DNA of 64,000 bases. Origin: Diplolepis rosae. Lineage: Eukaryota > Arthropoda > Insecta > Hymenoptera > Diplolepididae. The notes below the pieces were generated by a model. That model was not told the DNA's origin, ran no database searches, and worked only from the letters and a program-made list of their open reading frames with translations. Made by a program: the position numbers and the translations under genes. The stretch lies in assembly GCA_030998225.1 (NCBI GenBank), contig JAPYXD010000727.1, forward strand, positions 7,068,001 through 7,132,000, written 5' to 3'. Position 1 is the first letter of the stretch. Each line of letters begins with the position of its first letter. This document shows, piece by piece, positions 22,501-33,310 of the stretch.

Positions 22501-25500
22501 TCATATTAAAATAATGAAGAAGAACTCCCCGCAAAAACACTTTTTCAGGCACAAAGTTCGACATATTTGAGTGAAAAAAAAATTATTGTTGTTTACGCTT
22601 AAAATGAATGACATATACTGAAAAAGACGCACAATGACAGTAGCTTTCCAACGCATGTTCGGAACATTGGAACGATGGAATGAAATCAACTTAAGCCATC
22701 TCTTAGCAAACCTCACGAATTAAGTTATAGATCCAATATTAAAGCGACTTTGACTATAAGGAATACTTTATAGAATCTACATTTCACCCTAGAACTTGGT
22801 TAATAATATACCGGATTCCAGTGTAGAAGTGTAGAACCTAAATTCTGTATCAAAACCCGAGTAAATACAGGGTGAGCCATCTAGCATTTCGAATTTAAAT
22901 CGGCTATACAAATAAAACTTATGGATATTTTTTTAAAAGTATGGTTTTATTAGAAAAATTGAACCTTTTCATAGAAGAATGAAACACAGCATCATTCAAA
23001 TAACCTTCATGGCTGGACTTACAGTACCCCATTCGATCAACCCAATTTTTCAGTACAGTTACGATTGTTTGGGCAAAAGGTTAATAAGTTCAATAAGCAA
23101 AATTGTCGCATCTGGGGCTCAGAAAATCCAAACGTCATCATTGAGAAGCCGATGCAACCACAACGAGTGACAAATGAGCAAGGAGCCGCTGTTATGGTCA
23201 GGGGCGAAAGTTACAGTGCCATGCTCAACGAATTTTGTTTCCAAAAATTGAAGTGGATGACATGGACGACATTTGGTTTCAACAGGACGGGGCCACTTGA
23301 CACACAGCCAACGTAACAATCGATTTTATGCTTACCGCTTTCGAAAATCCAATAATTAGCCGAAATTCTGATATCAATTGGCCGCCTCGAAGATGTGATT
23401 AGACCCCGTTGATCTATTTTTTGTGGGGAGCCGTAGGATAAGTGTTACGCTAACCATCCAGAGACGATTGAGTCCTTAGAACACGAAATCGAAGTTGCCA
23501 TTCATGGGATTCAAGCCCAAACAATCGAAAATGTACTGAAAAATTGGGTTGATTGAATGGGGTACTGTAAGGCCAGTCGTGGCAGTCATTTGAATGATGC
23601 TGTGTTTCATTTTTCAATGAAAAGCTTCAATTTTGCTAATAAAACCATACTTTTGAATAAATATCCATAAGTTTTATTTTTATAGCCGATTCAAATTCCA
23701 AATGTTAGATGGCTTACCCTGTAAAACATCTGGTTTTTCTCTGTAAACTGTCTAAATCTGAATCAGTGAAAAGTAGGACACTAATTCTATTTAGTAAAGA
23801 TGTCTAATAAATAATTACTGATAGGATAAGTAGGAAATGACTAATAAATAATTAGTAATAGATATGAGGAAAATTAAATCTGATCCATGATTTCTGCCAT
23901 ATTATAAAACTCTTTCCAATTTTTATAGGATCAAACTCATCAATATATGAAAGTGAAGTATTGGGTGGTAGTTCAGGGAGTTTCAGATTCGAACTGCCTT
24001 ACGCTATTTCAATAGTAACTCATTATCCTACGGATATGCTTTTGGGTATGGGAACATTTTTCAATTCAAAACATGTAATAACCACAATAGAAATATCTGA
24101 AGATGTAGAAAAGTATAAAAGACACTATTTTGTGAGATTGCCAACTATGTACAATTGTAAAGAGTATGGAATTGATATGGTGTTCACAAATACCAAAACA
24201 AAAGTAGTATCAACGAATTATGGGGTTTTGAAAGTAAGTTATAAAATTGAAATTAACAGAATATCTCTGCATGAGGTGTATTTTCTGGAAAAAACTTCTG
24301 CTTGAAAATTGTTTTACCAACTAATAGTATATGTATTTCTCGTGAAGTAGTAACTTGATCTGATGTAGTTTCCTGAATTTAAAATCCTGTTTTAGCTTAA
24401 AGGAGAAGTGACTGAAATAAACCAAGTAAACAACATTGATGTAATGAATATTTACCACAATCCGCCTAGTCCTGCAACAACATTTTACACAAAAGGATCT
24501 ATGCTAACTCATGACTTCGAGATAGTGTTTCAATACATAGAAATACAATTACTAAGATACCTCCATTGCAAAGATATACTTCGTAATGTGGCGGATATTC
24601 GTTATAAACATGGTCTGTGCTGCGGTACTCCACGTAATGGAATATTCATGCCGGTAAATATCTTCATTATCTTTTGCATTTCCAGCATTATTAACGTTAC
24701 ACTGTTAGAAATGTTTGAAATTGTACAAAATTTTAATTTGACAAGGTTAACGTAAAATTTGATCCTTTTCGGGAAATTACGGTAGAAATTTCTAACAGTG
24801 TGTAGTTATTCTTCTCCGTATTTTCTGCTAAAAAGATATGTTAAAACAAAACAAAAAATCGGTTTTTTATTTTAGCAAAACTACGGCGCTCCTTTGTATT
24901 TGGATGATCATAAGTTGGTGGGAATAGCTGATAATTTTTTCATGCTTGATAGACAAATTATCGTTTTTTCAATGTTTCACCACAGATTACCAGATATCAT
25001 AGAATTCGCGCAACTACCTCCAAGTTCCCGTGAGTGAAAACTTTATTTTGCAATAAAATTAGCTTTAATTAGACTAATGCAAAAATTGTATGACCTGGCC
25101 CTCGGCTGAAATGAAACGTTAAACTAGACCAGTTATCTAACAATTTTAGCTCAGAGATAAGCACTTAGAAAAATATGAGATAAATGCTCATAGCAAGAAT
25201 TTTCTACAGTTAGAAAAAAGGTTAATTCTAGTAACATATGGTATATATTCCGGTATTATTATTATTCCGGTTAATGTTACAGAAAAATATAGGAAAATTA
25301 GTTTCAAGATACGCCGTTGGCAGCGTTACTGTCTACACAATCTGGCGCCTTTTCGTTTTTCGCTATATTCATGAAAGCCTCGGCATTTTGATTCTCGGGG
25401 GGCATCTCTCATTACGCTACCTCCCCACTGAGCAGTGGGAAGTTGACGTGGTTGGGGCTCCTTAGTCCAGGCGATTTAGTGAAAAGCGCGATGTTATATA

Positions 25501-28500
25501 TTTATTGCTACATTATTTCATTTTTCTTATATTATTATTGAAAATGTACATTTGAATACATATAAACCTACAAACTACAAATTTTTTTATCTTTGAATTT
25601 TTCCTTTAAGTTATATAACTTCCACTCACTTAACACCTTGTCCACTTTATTCTCAATTTCTTTGAAACATTGTAAAAATAATTCGAGATAAGACCCGAGA
25701 TCTTTAATATTTCTTCGGACTCTACCTTGTTTTCGTTTTCACTTGTTTTTGCAAACATGTACACAAGCCTCGGCATTTTGACTCTTGAGTAGGATAGTCC
25801 AGGCGATATAGTCCAAAAAACAGCCTTTCGCGATGTTTTCTTGGAGCAGGATGAAAAATTGAGTTTAGGCGTCAAAAAGAAGTGAAACAACATATCTTTT
25901 CCCGTGGTGTCAAATCGATGGACGTCATTGTTTAAATTACGATTATTTATAATTCTTTAACGAAATTTCACGTTTTTCGCTTATATCTTTGATTCTTTTC
26001 ATTTTATCGGAAAATAGTCTCATAACTTTTTTTTCCTTATAACAAAAGCTACAAAACTAGATGCTGACCGTGACAAAAATATTAATTAGGTCAAAAGTTA
26101 TGAATAAAAATAGATAATGTTCATGACGTTTAAATAAACAATTATTCAAAGGCTTTGTTCACTCATATCGCGCCGTTCAACAACGTCCGAATACTTCTTA
26201 TTATAGACAATTATGTGTACAAAACCTGGATTCGGGAAGTTTGTTAGTTTATGACTTATGGCCTTATAAACAAATTAATAAACAATTAACCTGTACGAAC
26301 CTGAGAAGTAGATATGGTGATGCTGATTTTTTTATCAACAAATTTAACGACTAGCGAAAAAAAATATGTCGATAATTCGTAGATTAATTAATTTTATAAA
26401 CTGTAAACAACAAATTTCCCGTGGAAATGTTCACTGAAACAAAATTCATGAAAGTCAGCGGAGCGGCGGATTTTCTATAGCTGACGCACGGCGGCAAGGT
26501 CGGGAGGGGCTGGATGCACTCTGAAAAAATATTGATTCGATCGTTCAAAATCGACAACGCAGCTTTAGTCGCACTTTTCTCGAGAACTATTTGCGATAAA
26601 GTAATGATTTTTATTTATTTCATATCTCGCAACGAGATATAATTAATTAATTTTACGTTTAATTAATTAACTGAAATTCGTTGCAGTTTTATTTGATGTT
26701 TCGATGTGAAAAAATAAAAAAATGTTTTTACAAGCAAGATAATTTATTTTTCACACATATATTTACATGTCAACTCCTATCGTAAATTAAATTTTAAGAT
26801 TTTACTAACTATACACACAATTTTATCGTTGCATAAAATGTTCAATGTTTTAGAAAAATATATATCTCAACAATCATATATTTTACAAGCGTATATTTTT
26901 TACTAATTAATAATATATTTGATATAATTTTATGCATTATTTTATTAAATTAAGAATAATTTAATTGAAGCATAACATGATATGTTAAAAATAAAATAAT
27001 AAATTATATCTATTTTGTATGGATGGCTGTTATCGCGCAGCTTGCAAAATTATTGAATTGTCGACAGTAGAAATAAATTCCTCTCGTTGCGAGGTATGAG
27101 ATAACAAAAAATCATTACTTTATCGCAAATAGTTCTCGATAAAAGTGCGACTAAAGCTGCGCTGTCGATTTTGAACGTCGAATCAATATTTTTTCAGAGT
27201 GTATCCAGCCCCTCCCCACCTTGTCGCCGTCCGTCAGTTATAGAAAATCCGCCACCAAAATTTTGTTTCAGTGAACATTTCCACGGGAAATTTTTTGTTT
27301 ACAGTTTATAAAAGTACTTAATCTACGAATTATCGACATATTTTTTTTTCGCTAGACGTTGAATTTGTTGAGCAATTGAGCAAAAACTTCATCGCACTGT
27401 ATCTCTATTGTTTCATAATGAACCTTGAACTTTTTTATTTTAAATGAAAGCTCTTTTCATACACTTTCAATGTACGCAATAAAAAGTTATGAAAATTAAG
27501 TGAAACACTTGGGAAAATGCATTTTGCAACTAAGAAATTTGTAAACAAATTTTCCTTAGTTGCAAAATTGAATTTTTTTATTTAACAATGATGATTTTCA
27601 ATGTAAAATAGTAAAATCTATCGATAAAAAAATCAGCATCACCATATCTACTTTTCAAGTTCGAACAGGTTAATTGTTTATTAATTCGTTTATAAGGCCA
27701 TAAGTCATAAACTAACAAACTTCCTGAATCCAGGTTTTGTACACATAATTGAGGGTCTCCGTGCAATAACTGTTTAGGCGCGCGAGACATCTTTCGTTTC
27801 TTTTTTCCGGAGGCAAAGTGCCGGAAAAGTATTGTCCCAGAGGAAATTTCGGAAAATGAAAAAAAAAAATATGAGCCTATAGAATATCAAAAAAGGCAAA
27901 AATTATGTTTAAGCAATTTTCCGATCTGACTTGTCATTTACGAAATAAAAAATACAATGTGCTTCACAAATTCGATCGAAATCAATACTTTTTTTGAGCT
28001 TAACTCGTCAAAACTTTGTTTTTTATCCACGAAATGATCTTAAATTTGACACAATAGCGTGATATACGTTAGCGATGCTCACAAGATACTTGTTTCGAGT
28101 ATAGATAGGTTCCGCGTTGAGAGAGAATGATCGGTCAACGTGTAAGAGCGACAAAAGAAACGCGAAAACGATCGTCTTTTGACTTTGACGAAACAAATCA
28201 ATCTTTTGTTGACATTTAGGGAAGTCAGAAGCATTATCTATCACGCAAAAAAATATCAAATCATAGCACACTTATCTTCCAGAGCTTCGTAATCACAAGT
28301 TTCTTTATTTGATGGCCCAATATGCTTTTGTTGTCTTGATTCTACATTTTCAAATGGCTTTCTTTGGGAATTATTGGGCCATCAAATAAAGAAACTTGTG
28401 ATTACGAAGCTCTGGAAGATACGTGTGCTATGATTTGATATTTTGTTGCGTGATAGATAATGCTTCTGACTTCCCTAAATGTCAACAAAAGATTGAATTA

Positions 28501-30675
28501 TTTCGTCAAAGTCAAAAGACCATCATTTTCGCGTTTCCTTTGTCGCTCTCACACGTTGACCGATCATTCTCTCTCAACGCGGAGCCTATCTATACTCAAA
28601 ACAAGCGAGAGCTCGAACTGGGCAGTCTACAACGTTCCGTCGCAAAGCATTTTCAATTGTTTCTTCCGAAGTTTTTGTTCTAGAGTTGTGAAATTTTCTA
28701 GATAACTTCTTTGAACTCTAATGAAAAACTTTCTCCCTGGAAGTTTTTCGAACTCGAAAATTTCCTGGATACTTTTTTTTGGGGAAGCTCGAAAAACACG
28801 GTGCTCGACGCGCTTTGATAAACATTGAAATATTAATTAAAAAATTACTTTTTTTGTCCCAAATCAAGTCTTGTGAGCATCGCTAACGTATTTCACGCTA
28901 GTGTGTCAAATTTAAGCTCATTTCGTGGATAAAAAACAAAGTTTTGACGAGTTAAGCACAAAAAAAGTATTGATTTCGATCGAATTTGTGAAGCACATTG
29001 TATTTTTTATTTCGTAAATGACAAGTCAGATCGGAAAATTGCTTAAACATAATTTGTGTCTTTTTTGATATTCTATAGGCTCATATTTTTTTCCTTCATT
29101 TTCCGAAATTTTCTCTGGGACAATACTTTTCCGACACTGCCTCGCGAAAAGAGAAACGGAAGATGTCTCGCACGCCTAAATGGTTATTGCACGGAGACCC
29201 TCAATTGTCTATAATAAGAAGTATTCGAACCTTGTTGAACGGCGCGATATGAGTGTACAAAGCCTTTGAATGATTGTTTATTTAAACGTCATGAACATTA
29301 TCTATTTTTATTCATAACTTTTGACCTAATTAATATTTTTGTCACGGTCAGCATCTAGTTTTGTAGCTTTTTTTGTAAGGAAAAAAAAGTTGTGAGACTA
29401 TTTACCGATAAAATGAAAAGAATCAAAGATATAAGCGAAAAACGTGAAATTTCGTTAAAGAATTATAAATAATCATAATTTAAACGATGACGTCCATTGA
29501 TTTGACACCACGGGAAAAGATATGTTGTTTCACTTCTTTTTTGACGCCTAAACTCAATTTTTCAGCCTGCTCCAAGAATACATCGCGAAAGGCTGTTTTT
29601 TGGACTATATCGCCTGGACTATCCTACTCAAGAGTCAAAATGCCGAGGCTTGTGTACATGTTTGCAAAAACAAGTGAAAACGAAAACAAGGTAGAGTCCA
29701 AAGAAATATTAAAGATCTCGGGTCTTATCTCGAATTATTTTTACAATGTTTCAAAGAAATTGAGAATAAAGTGGACAAGGTGTTAAGTGAGTGGAAGTTA
29801 TATAACTTAAAGGAAAAATTCAAAGATAAAAAAATTTGTAGTTTGTAGGTTTATATGTATTCAAATGTACATTTTCAATAATAATATAAGAAAAATGAAA
29901 TAATGTAGCAATAAATATATATGTTTACATTTTGAAACTTATGAGTCCCACTTCATTAAATCATTACATATTGTTGAGGTTATGTCAGCATCCAGCCGTG
30001 GAATTTGAGAAAAATTGAACTAGAAATATGATGATGTTAAATGGATTGAATTAATTAAATTTACCGGCATATAACCATGATTGTAACAAGAAACTTTTGA
30101 CTAGAAAAAATGTCGGTGATATGAACTAGGAAATTTTATTACATCTACAAGAATAAAGGATCAAAACAACAGAACAGTGTTTACTAGAATTTCTAACATT
30201 TTTAACCGGAATTACTAGTACGGCTCTTAGTAATATTTTATTTCGGTTGAAATATCGGAATACTGGTTGTTTTAACCAGACTTTTTTCTGAGTGCAGAGT
30301 TGAAAAGTAATGTAAATTTAAGAATTCATATTGCAAAATGTTTTCTCATTTTATAGCGTTTTCCAACATTCATGCAGTCAAGAGTGATACTCTAATAAAG
30401 TTTTATCAATTACAGCTGAACCACAAAGGGTAAACCTCAGGTCACCAAGTGTTAGACAACTGCCTAGGTTCAATACCAGGAGAGATGATTCTTCGTCTCC
30501 TATGCGCTTTGATACAGAACCTAGATCCCATACATCATCTCCTGCTCTCGAAAGGTTTAATGCACTCAATATCAACGACGGTACTTCTCAGCTTAGGAAA
30601 TTCTCATGTAAATTGCGAAAGAACATTTTGCAGAAAATGAAAAATATTTTTAGGAAAAAAAGCAATCGTTCGTAG
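19490..30675 (+). CDS. Gene B: secreted pseudo-trypsin with one-repeat Ser/Arg tail
   Basis: Five exons (19490-19547, 23929-24233, 24396-24653, 24876-25029, 30416-30675) join in frame to 344 residues. Residues 1-19 ([19 protein letters not shown]) are a hydrophobic signal peptide. The rest of the core fits an S1 protease fold: [19 protein letters not shown] at the N terminus, HVITTIEIS where LTAAHC is expected, [18 protein letters not shown] before a CCG loop, and [16 protein letters not shown] for GDSGGPL...LVGI. His and Ser of the triad appear replaced by Glu and Tyr, and the Asp site may read NNIDV. It is thus probably a non-catalytic homologue exported from the cell. The tail holds one motif copy ([18 protein letters not shown]) and ends [18 protein letters not shown]. 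All splice sites are GT-AG. Confidence 0.85.
19635..19810 (-). repeat. tRNA-derived SINE (copy 1)
   Basis: On the minus strand it has an A-box-like CCTCAGTGGTTAGAGCA and a perfect B box GGGTTCGAGTCCC, about 35 bases apart as in tRNA. A long extension (GGCGATATAAGGGGGCTTCC) lies upstream. It ends in GAAAGCGTC plus a T-run and TTCACAGAAAGATTTA. Copies occur at 31329-31492 and near 62848 and 63045. The anticodon loop is degenerate, so it is not a working tRNA. It lies in intron 1 of gene B. Confidence 0.8.
20020..20360. repeat. TTTCTTTGATTTGAA MITE family (copy in gene B intron 1)
   Basis: The sequence TTTCTTTGAATTTATGAAAT with ATGTCTGCGCATTTGCATAG and a closing inverse is shared with 34620-34975, 44880-45270, 47100-47530 (inverted) and 47690-47910. 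Confidence 0.6.
20525..21090. mobile_element. Terminal-repeat element rich in GATTC words
   Basis: The left end GGGGCCGTTCACTCAAAATC and the right end AGTGAACGGTCCC are inverted. In between, GATTC/GAATC occurs every 10-20 bases (for example CAGCTGATTCTTTGTTGATC). No transposase. It lies in intron 1 of gene B. Confidence 0.6.
21148..21404. mobile_element. 257-bp hAT-type hairpin MITE
   Basis: It starts CAGTGTGTCCAGATTTGAC and ends GTGTGAAATCTGGACACTG. An exact 8-bp duplication ATTGAGAG lies at 21140-21147 and 21405-21412. The arms (about 110 bp each) are almost perfect inverted copies and include GCGCGCAGCGTCGTGTGTCT, so it is probably young. Open frames on both strands here are produced by the hairpin. 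Confidence 0.93.
21660..22600 (-). pseudogene. Mariner transposase, degenerate
   Basis: Read on the minus strand, the N terminus (22564 down to 22253) is [19 protein letters not shown]... with [19 protein letters not shown] frameshifted middle contains TGDEKW (first Asp). The C-terminal piece (21931-21671) has [11 protein letters not shown] (second Asp, changed from NAPSH) and [13 protein letters not shown] (third Asp). The C terminus is cut at about 21665. Several frameshifts separate the pieces. It is a different mariner lineage from 923-2204. It lies in intron 1 of gene B, opposite to the gene. Confidence 0.85.
22868..23721 (+). mobile_element. Tc1/mariner-type element with CAGGGTGAGCCATC ends (B copy)
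   Basis: The ends CAGGGTGAGCCATCTAGCAT and TGTTAGATGGCTTACCCTG are inverted and flanked by TA. Inside is a decayed transposase on the + strand: [11 protein letters not shown], then [16 protein letters not shown] and YFLWGAVG in shifting frames. This is the same style of transposase as in the element at 35828-39564. A shorter copy lies at the same place in gene C (39662-40310), so the insertion is older than the B/C duplication. Confidence 0.8.
23929..24233 (+). CDS. Gene B exon 2
   Basis: 305 bp, phase 1 in and phase 0 out (acceptor TTATAG, donor AAA|GTAAGT). It encodes [20 protein letters not shown] and on to NYGVLK. The match to the S1 start and the altered His box are here. Confidence 0.9.
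24396..24653 (+). CDS. Gene B exon 3
   Basis: 86 codons, phase 0-0, from [20 protein letters not shown] to TPRNGIFMP. It contains three Cys (LHCKD, LCCGT). The splice pattern is identical in C and D. Confidence 0.9.
24876..25029 (+). CDS. Gene B exon 4
   Basis: 154 bp, phase 0 in and 1 out (donor C|GTGAGT). It encodes [20 protein letters not shown], with Tyr at the position of the catalytic Ser, and [17 protein letters not shown], which matches the closing helix of S1 domains. Confidence 0.9.
26210..27750. repeat. Nested palindrome with ATTATGTGTACAAAACC ends
   Basis: Arms (about 26210-26630 and 27100-27750) are inverted copies with CCTGGATTCGGGAAGTTTGT and TTTCCCGTGGAAATG blocks. The right arm has an extra insert of about 230 bp (27366-27600). 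The centre (26640-27100) is very AT-rich. It is bordered by AATT on both sides. Confidence 0.75.
27748..29205. repeat. Nested palindrome with TTGAGGGTCTCCGTGCAATA ends (long copy)
   Basis: The left end AATTGAGGGTCTCCGTGCAA and its inverse at the right end delimit about 1.46 kb. The centre (28300-28385) is itself an inverted pair around GATGGCCCAATA. A shorter copy, 852 bp, is at 32459-33310. Open frames on both strands (for example 28023-28271 and 28423-28683) mirror each other and are hairpin artefacts. Confidence 0.85.
29487..29860 (+). pseudogene. Captured ORF fragment, [12 protein letters not shown] type
   Basis: The open frame 29487-29786 contains [19 protein letters not shown]. Its mirror copy is on the minus strand at 25630-25893. 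A related single copy in gene D (52479-52664) is open to LSEWKLDNLKEKFKHKKICI. B differs from D by a small shift that breaks the shared frame. I do not recognise the protein. It lies in the homologous intron of both genes, so it may be an old exon or transposon ORF. Confidence 0.35.
30416..30675 (+). CDS. Gene B exon 5 (tail)
   Basis: Phase 1 acceptor TTACAG, stop TAG at 30673-30675. It encodes [17 protein letters not shown], one tail motif copy, [20 protein letters not shown], and the basic end [13 protein letters not shown]. Confidence 0.9.
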
Positions 30676-30744
30676 GAGAAAAATTTGGAATTATCTCATA
30701 GTACAGATTAGTTTTTATGCAATGCAAGCGTATAAAGAGCGCTT

Positions 30745-30870
30745 TAGCCTATTTTTTCCCGTGTTGAACACGGTTTTTTTTTCTCCTGGAGGGTCAAAAA
30801 ATGGAACTGTTTGCTTCAGAGAGGGCAATAAAATGCACTTTATGACCCTCTAGTAGGAGAAATAAAATCC
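30745..30870. repeat. Dispersed repeat with GTGTTGAACACGG end, and AATAAA at 30827
   Basis: CCCGTGTTGAACACGG, a CTCCTGGAGGGTC block and AATAAAATGCACTTTA recur at 42580-42760. Inverted relatives are at 57110-57220 and 58915-59020. It lies in the 3' flank of gene B and supplies the nearest AATAAA (30827-30832), so it could end the transcript. Confidence 0.55.
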
Positions 30871-30875
30871 AGATT

Positions 30876-31328
30876 GGTCAAAATTTTACTAAATTGAAAT
30901 TACTGATCCTTTTATGGATGTGCAAACAGTCAGCTTTAGCTCAAAATCAGTGAAAACCCACTGACCTTGCATGACCCAAAATGTGTTACTGATCACCGTT
31001 ATTGAAAAATCAGAAAACAACGTCCATATAATGATGAACGTTGTTTCAATGATTTTAGAGTGGTTTATACCCCTTGAATCGAGTACTAAACATAACGTGC
31101 CTGTTTGAACAGTAATTAATATTAAATGATATTGAAAGTTCAAATTTGTTCATCATTTTCTTTATTTATGTTATTTAAACGTTAATAAGAGCCGACTTAG
31201 TCGTGTTCTGTTCATGGTTGTTTGTTGATTGACACTTTTATGGTTGTTTTCAAATACATTCAAGCTCAAGACTAATTTCCGACATTGCCAAACAACTAAA
31301 CACTATTAAGTACAATTTTAAAGAATTT
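30876..31328. other. Intergenic, no gene seen
   Basis: AT-rich sequence that aligns with the 3' flank of gene C (about 42760-43200). No open frame with protein-like content. Confidence 0.5.
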
Positions 31329-31492
31329 GAAATCTTTCTGTGAAAAAAGACGCTTTCGACTGCGCTGGGATTCGAGCCCAGGCCTTTCGATCGCCGGTCG
31401 ACTGCTCTGACCACTGACCTACAAAGGCGTCCGACATCTCCTTCTTCACAGGAAGACCTCCTTATATCGCCTAGTGGCACTGCCTTGCGGCT
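31329..31492 (-). repeat. tRNA-derived SINE (copy 2)
   Basis: On the minus strand: GTAGGTCAGTGGTCAGAGCA (A box), GGGCTCGAATCCC (B box) and the tail GCGTCTTTTTTCACAGAAAG. It closely matches 19635-19810. Just after it lies a second repeat block (31500-31670). Confidence 0.8.
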
Positions 31493-31499
31493 GTAAATT

Positions 31500-31925
31500 G
31501 ATTTCAAATTAATTAGTTGAGATTGAAATTTCTGCCATTGCCTGCTAAGAGTTATAAATTGTCAACGAGGACACCTGTCGGCAATGTATCGAATCTGATA
31601 CGCGACTAGTGATCCTCCGATAATGTAGGCAGTGGCAGAAATTCCAAACTCTACTAATTATTAAGAACATTTAAAATTTATAATAGTTTAAAATACTGGC
31701 AAACCTGGATAATATCTAAAATTGTTAAAATATAGAACTCTAAGGCTAAATATCTCCATCTCGAATTGATTATATGTAACACCCTTAGCGGACCCGGATT
31801 AGCAAATGATTTCTAATTACTTGGTCGAGTTCGAAATTGTTTCGACTGCTTACATTATCGAAGGATCATTAGTCGCGTATCAGATAAGAAACGTTGCCCA
31901 CAGGTGTCCTGGTATACAATTACAA
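31500..31925. repeat. Inverted pair of a GAGGACACCTGTCGGCAATG repeat
   Basis: The block 31500-31670 (CAACGAGGACACCTGTCGGC, then GATACGCGACTAGTGATCC and TGTAGGCAGTGGCAG) returns inverted at 31805-31925. Other copies are at 53345-53480 and 63180-63330. Non-coding. Confidence 0.65.
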
Positions 31926-31929
31926 AAAT

Positions 31930-32335
31930 CATAAATTCGATTTTGTAACCAAAATATGTGAGATACAAAATAAGCGTTAAAATAAAAATCGTTTGCTTAA
32001 AAACAATCTATAAATTTTTTTATATAATATTATTATATATTTTATTAATATAATTTTTTTATAACGTACATTTTCCATTTTAATTTTAAAAAGTACGCAT
32101 TAAAATTCCAAAATTCTATTATTTGAAAAAAATATGTGACATACGCAAAAAACGTTAAGATGGAAAATTATTTGCCCAAATGAAGTCTAAATATTCTCAG
32201 TAGAAAATTTGTTGAAAAGATGTATATTTTATATTTTGATTTTAAAAACATTGTTAAAAATGAAGAATTCGTTTTTTAACCAAAATATGTGAGATACAAA
32301 ATAAGTATTAAGATAAAAAAACGTTTCTTTGTTAC
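31930..32335. repeat. Tandem-like repeat with AAAATATGTGAGATACAAAATA
   Basis: ACCAAAATATGTGAGATACA recurs about every 120-180 bp (31950, 32130, 32285), each followed by a run around AAGATAAAAA. It is the inverse of the repeat at 45770-46400. Confidence 0.6.
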
Positions 32336-32458
32336 AGAAATGTATACAGAAAATCGAGCGCGAAGCGCATCATAATCACAATGTGTTCCTTAAGGTAGTA
32401 CTGTCGGTACGTACATAATCAAATGAGTACTTTTTCTCATTTGCTTCGCGCAGTATCT

Positions 32459-33310
32459 AAATTGAGGGTCTCCGTGCAATAACCGTTTAAGCGCGCGAGA
32501 CATCTTCCGTTTCTCTTTTCGCGAGGCAAAGTGCCGGAAAAGTATTGTCCCAGAGGAAATTTCGGAAAATGAAAAAAAAATATGAGCCTATAGAATATAA
32601 AAAAAGGCACAAATTATGTTTAAAAAATTTTCCGATCTGACTTGTCATTTACGAAGTAAAAAATACAATGTGCTTCACAAATTCGATCGAAATCAATACT
32701 TTTTTTGAGCTTAACTCGTCAAAACTTTGTTTTTTATCCACGAAATGAGCTTAAATTTGACACACTAGCGTGAAATACGTTAGCGATTGTGAAATTTTCT
32801 AGATAACTTCTTTGAACTTTAATGAAAAACTTTCTCGCTGGAAGTTTTTCGAACTCGAAAATTTCCTCGATACATTTTTTTGGGGAAGCTCGAAAAACAC
32901 GGTGCTCGACGCGCTTTGATAAACATTGAAATATTAATTAACAAATTACTTTTTTTGTCCCAAATCAAGTCTTGTGAGCATCGCTAACGTATTTCACGCT
33001 AGTGTGTCAAATTTAGGCTCATTTCGTGGATAAAAAACAAAGTTTTGACGAGTTAAGCTCATAAAAAGTATTGATTTCGATCGAATTTGTGAAGCACATT
33101 GTATTTTTTACTTCGTAAATGACAAGTCAGATCGGAAAATTTTTTAAACATAATTTGTGCCTTTTTTGATATTCTATAGGCTCATATTTTTTTTCCTTCA
33201 TTTTCCGAAATTTTCTCTGGGACAATACTTTTCCGGCACTTTGCCTCGCGAAAAGAGAAAAGGAAGATGTCTCGCGCGCCTAAACGGTTATTGTACGGAG
33301 ACCCTCAATT
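32459..33310. repeat. Palindrome with TTGAGGGTCTCCGTGCAATA ends (short copy)
   Basis: 852 bp from AATTGAGGGTCTCCGTGCAA to its inverse. The arms match those of 27748-29205, but the central 600 bp are missing. Sequences such as GCGCGCGAGACATCTTCCG pair across the centre. Confidence 0.85.

Larger units (their letters stand above)
25207..30294. repeat. MITE with CACTCAG-type ends, inflated to 5 kb by nested inverted repeats
   Basis: The outer ends (left degenerate CAGTTAGAAAAAAGG, right CTTTTTTCTGAGTG) match the 84-bp element at 41941-42024 in gene C and 51352-53105 in gene D. The flanking intron sequence is the same in all three. In B it contains an inverted repeat with arms 25493-26217 and 29207-29925. 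Inside that are two more palindromes (26210-27750 and 27748-29205) meeting at AATT. Confidence 0.75.
18480..30870 (+). repeat. Segmental duplication unit carrying gene B
   Basis: From the GATTATATGTAAT segment before the palindrome at 18494 to the Gly-rich 3' flank after gene B, this block aligns in order with 31740-42800 (C) and 43265-54140 (D): palindrome, promoter, five exons, shared intron repeats and 3' flank. It is longer than the others mainly because of intron 4. Confidence 0.8.

Noticed and set aside
25630..25893. 87-codon minus-strand frame taken as a gene
   Set aside because: It is the inverted arm copy of 29487-29786 and has no support of its own.
28023..28683. Pair of similar 82 and 86-codon frames on opposite strands
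   Set aside because: They are the two arms of the palindrome 27748-29205.
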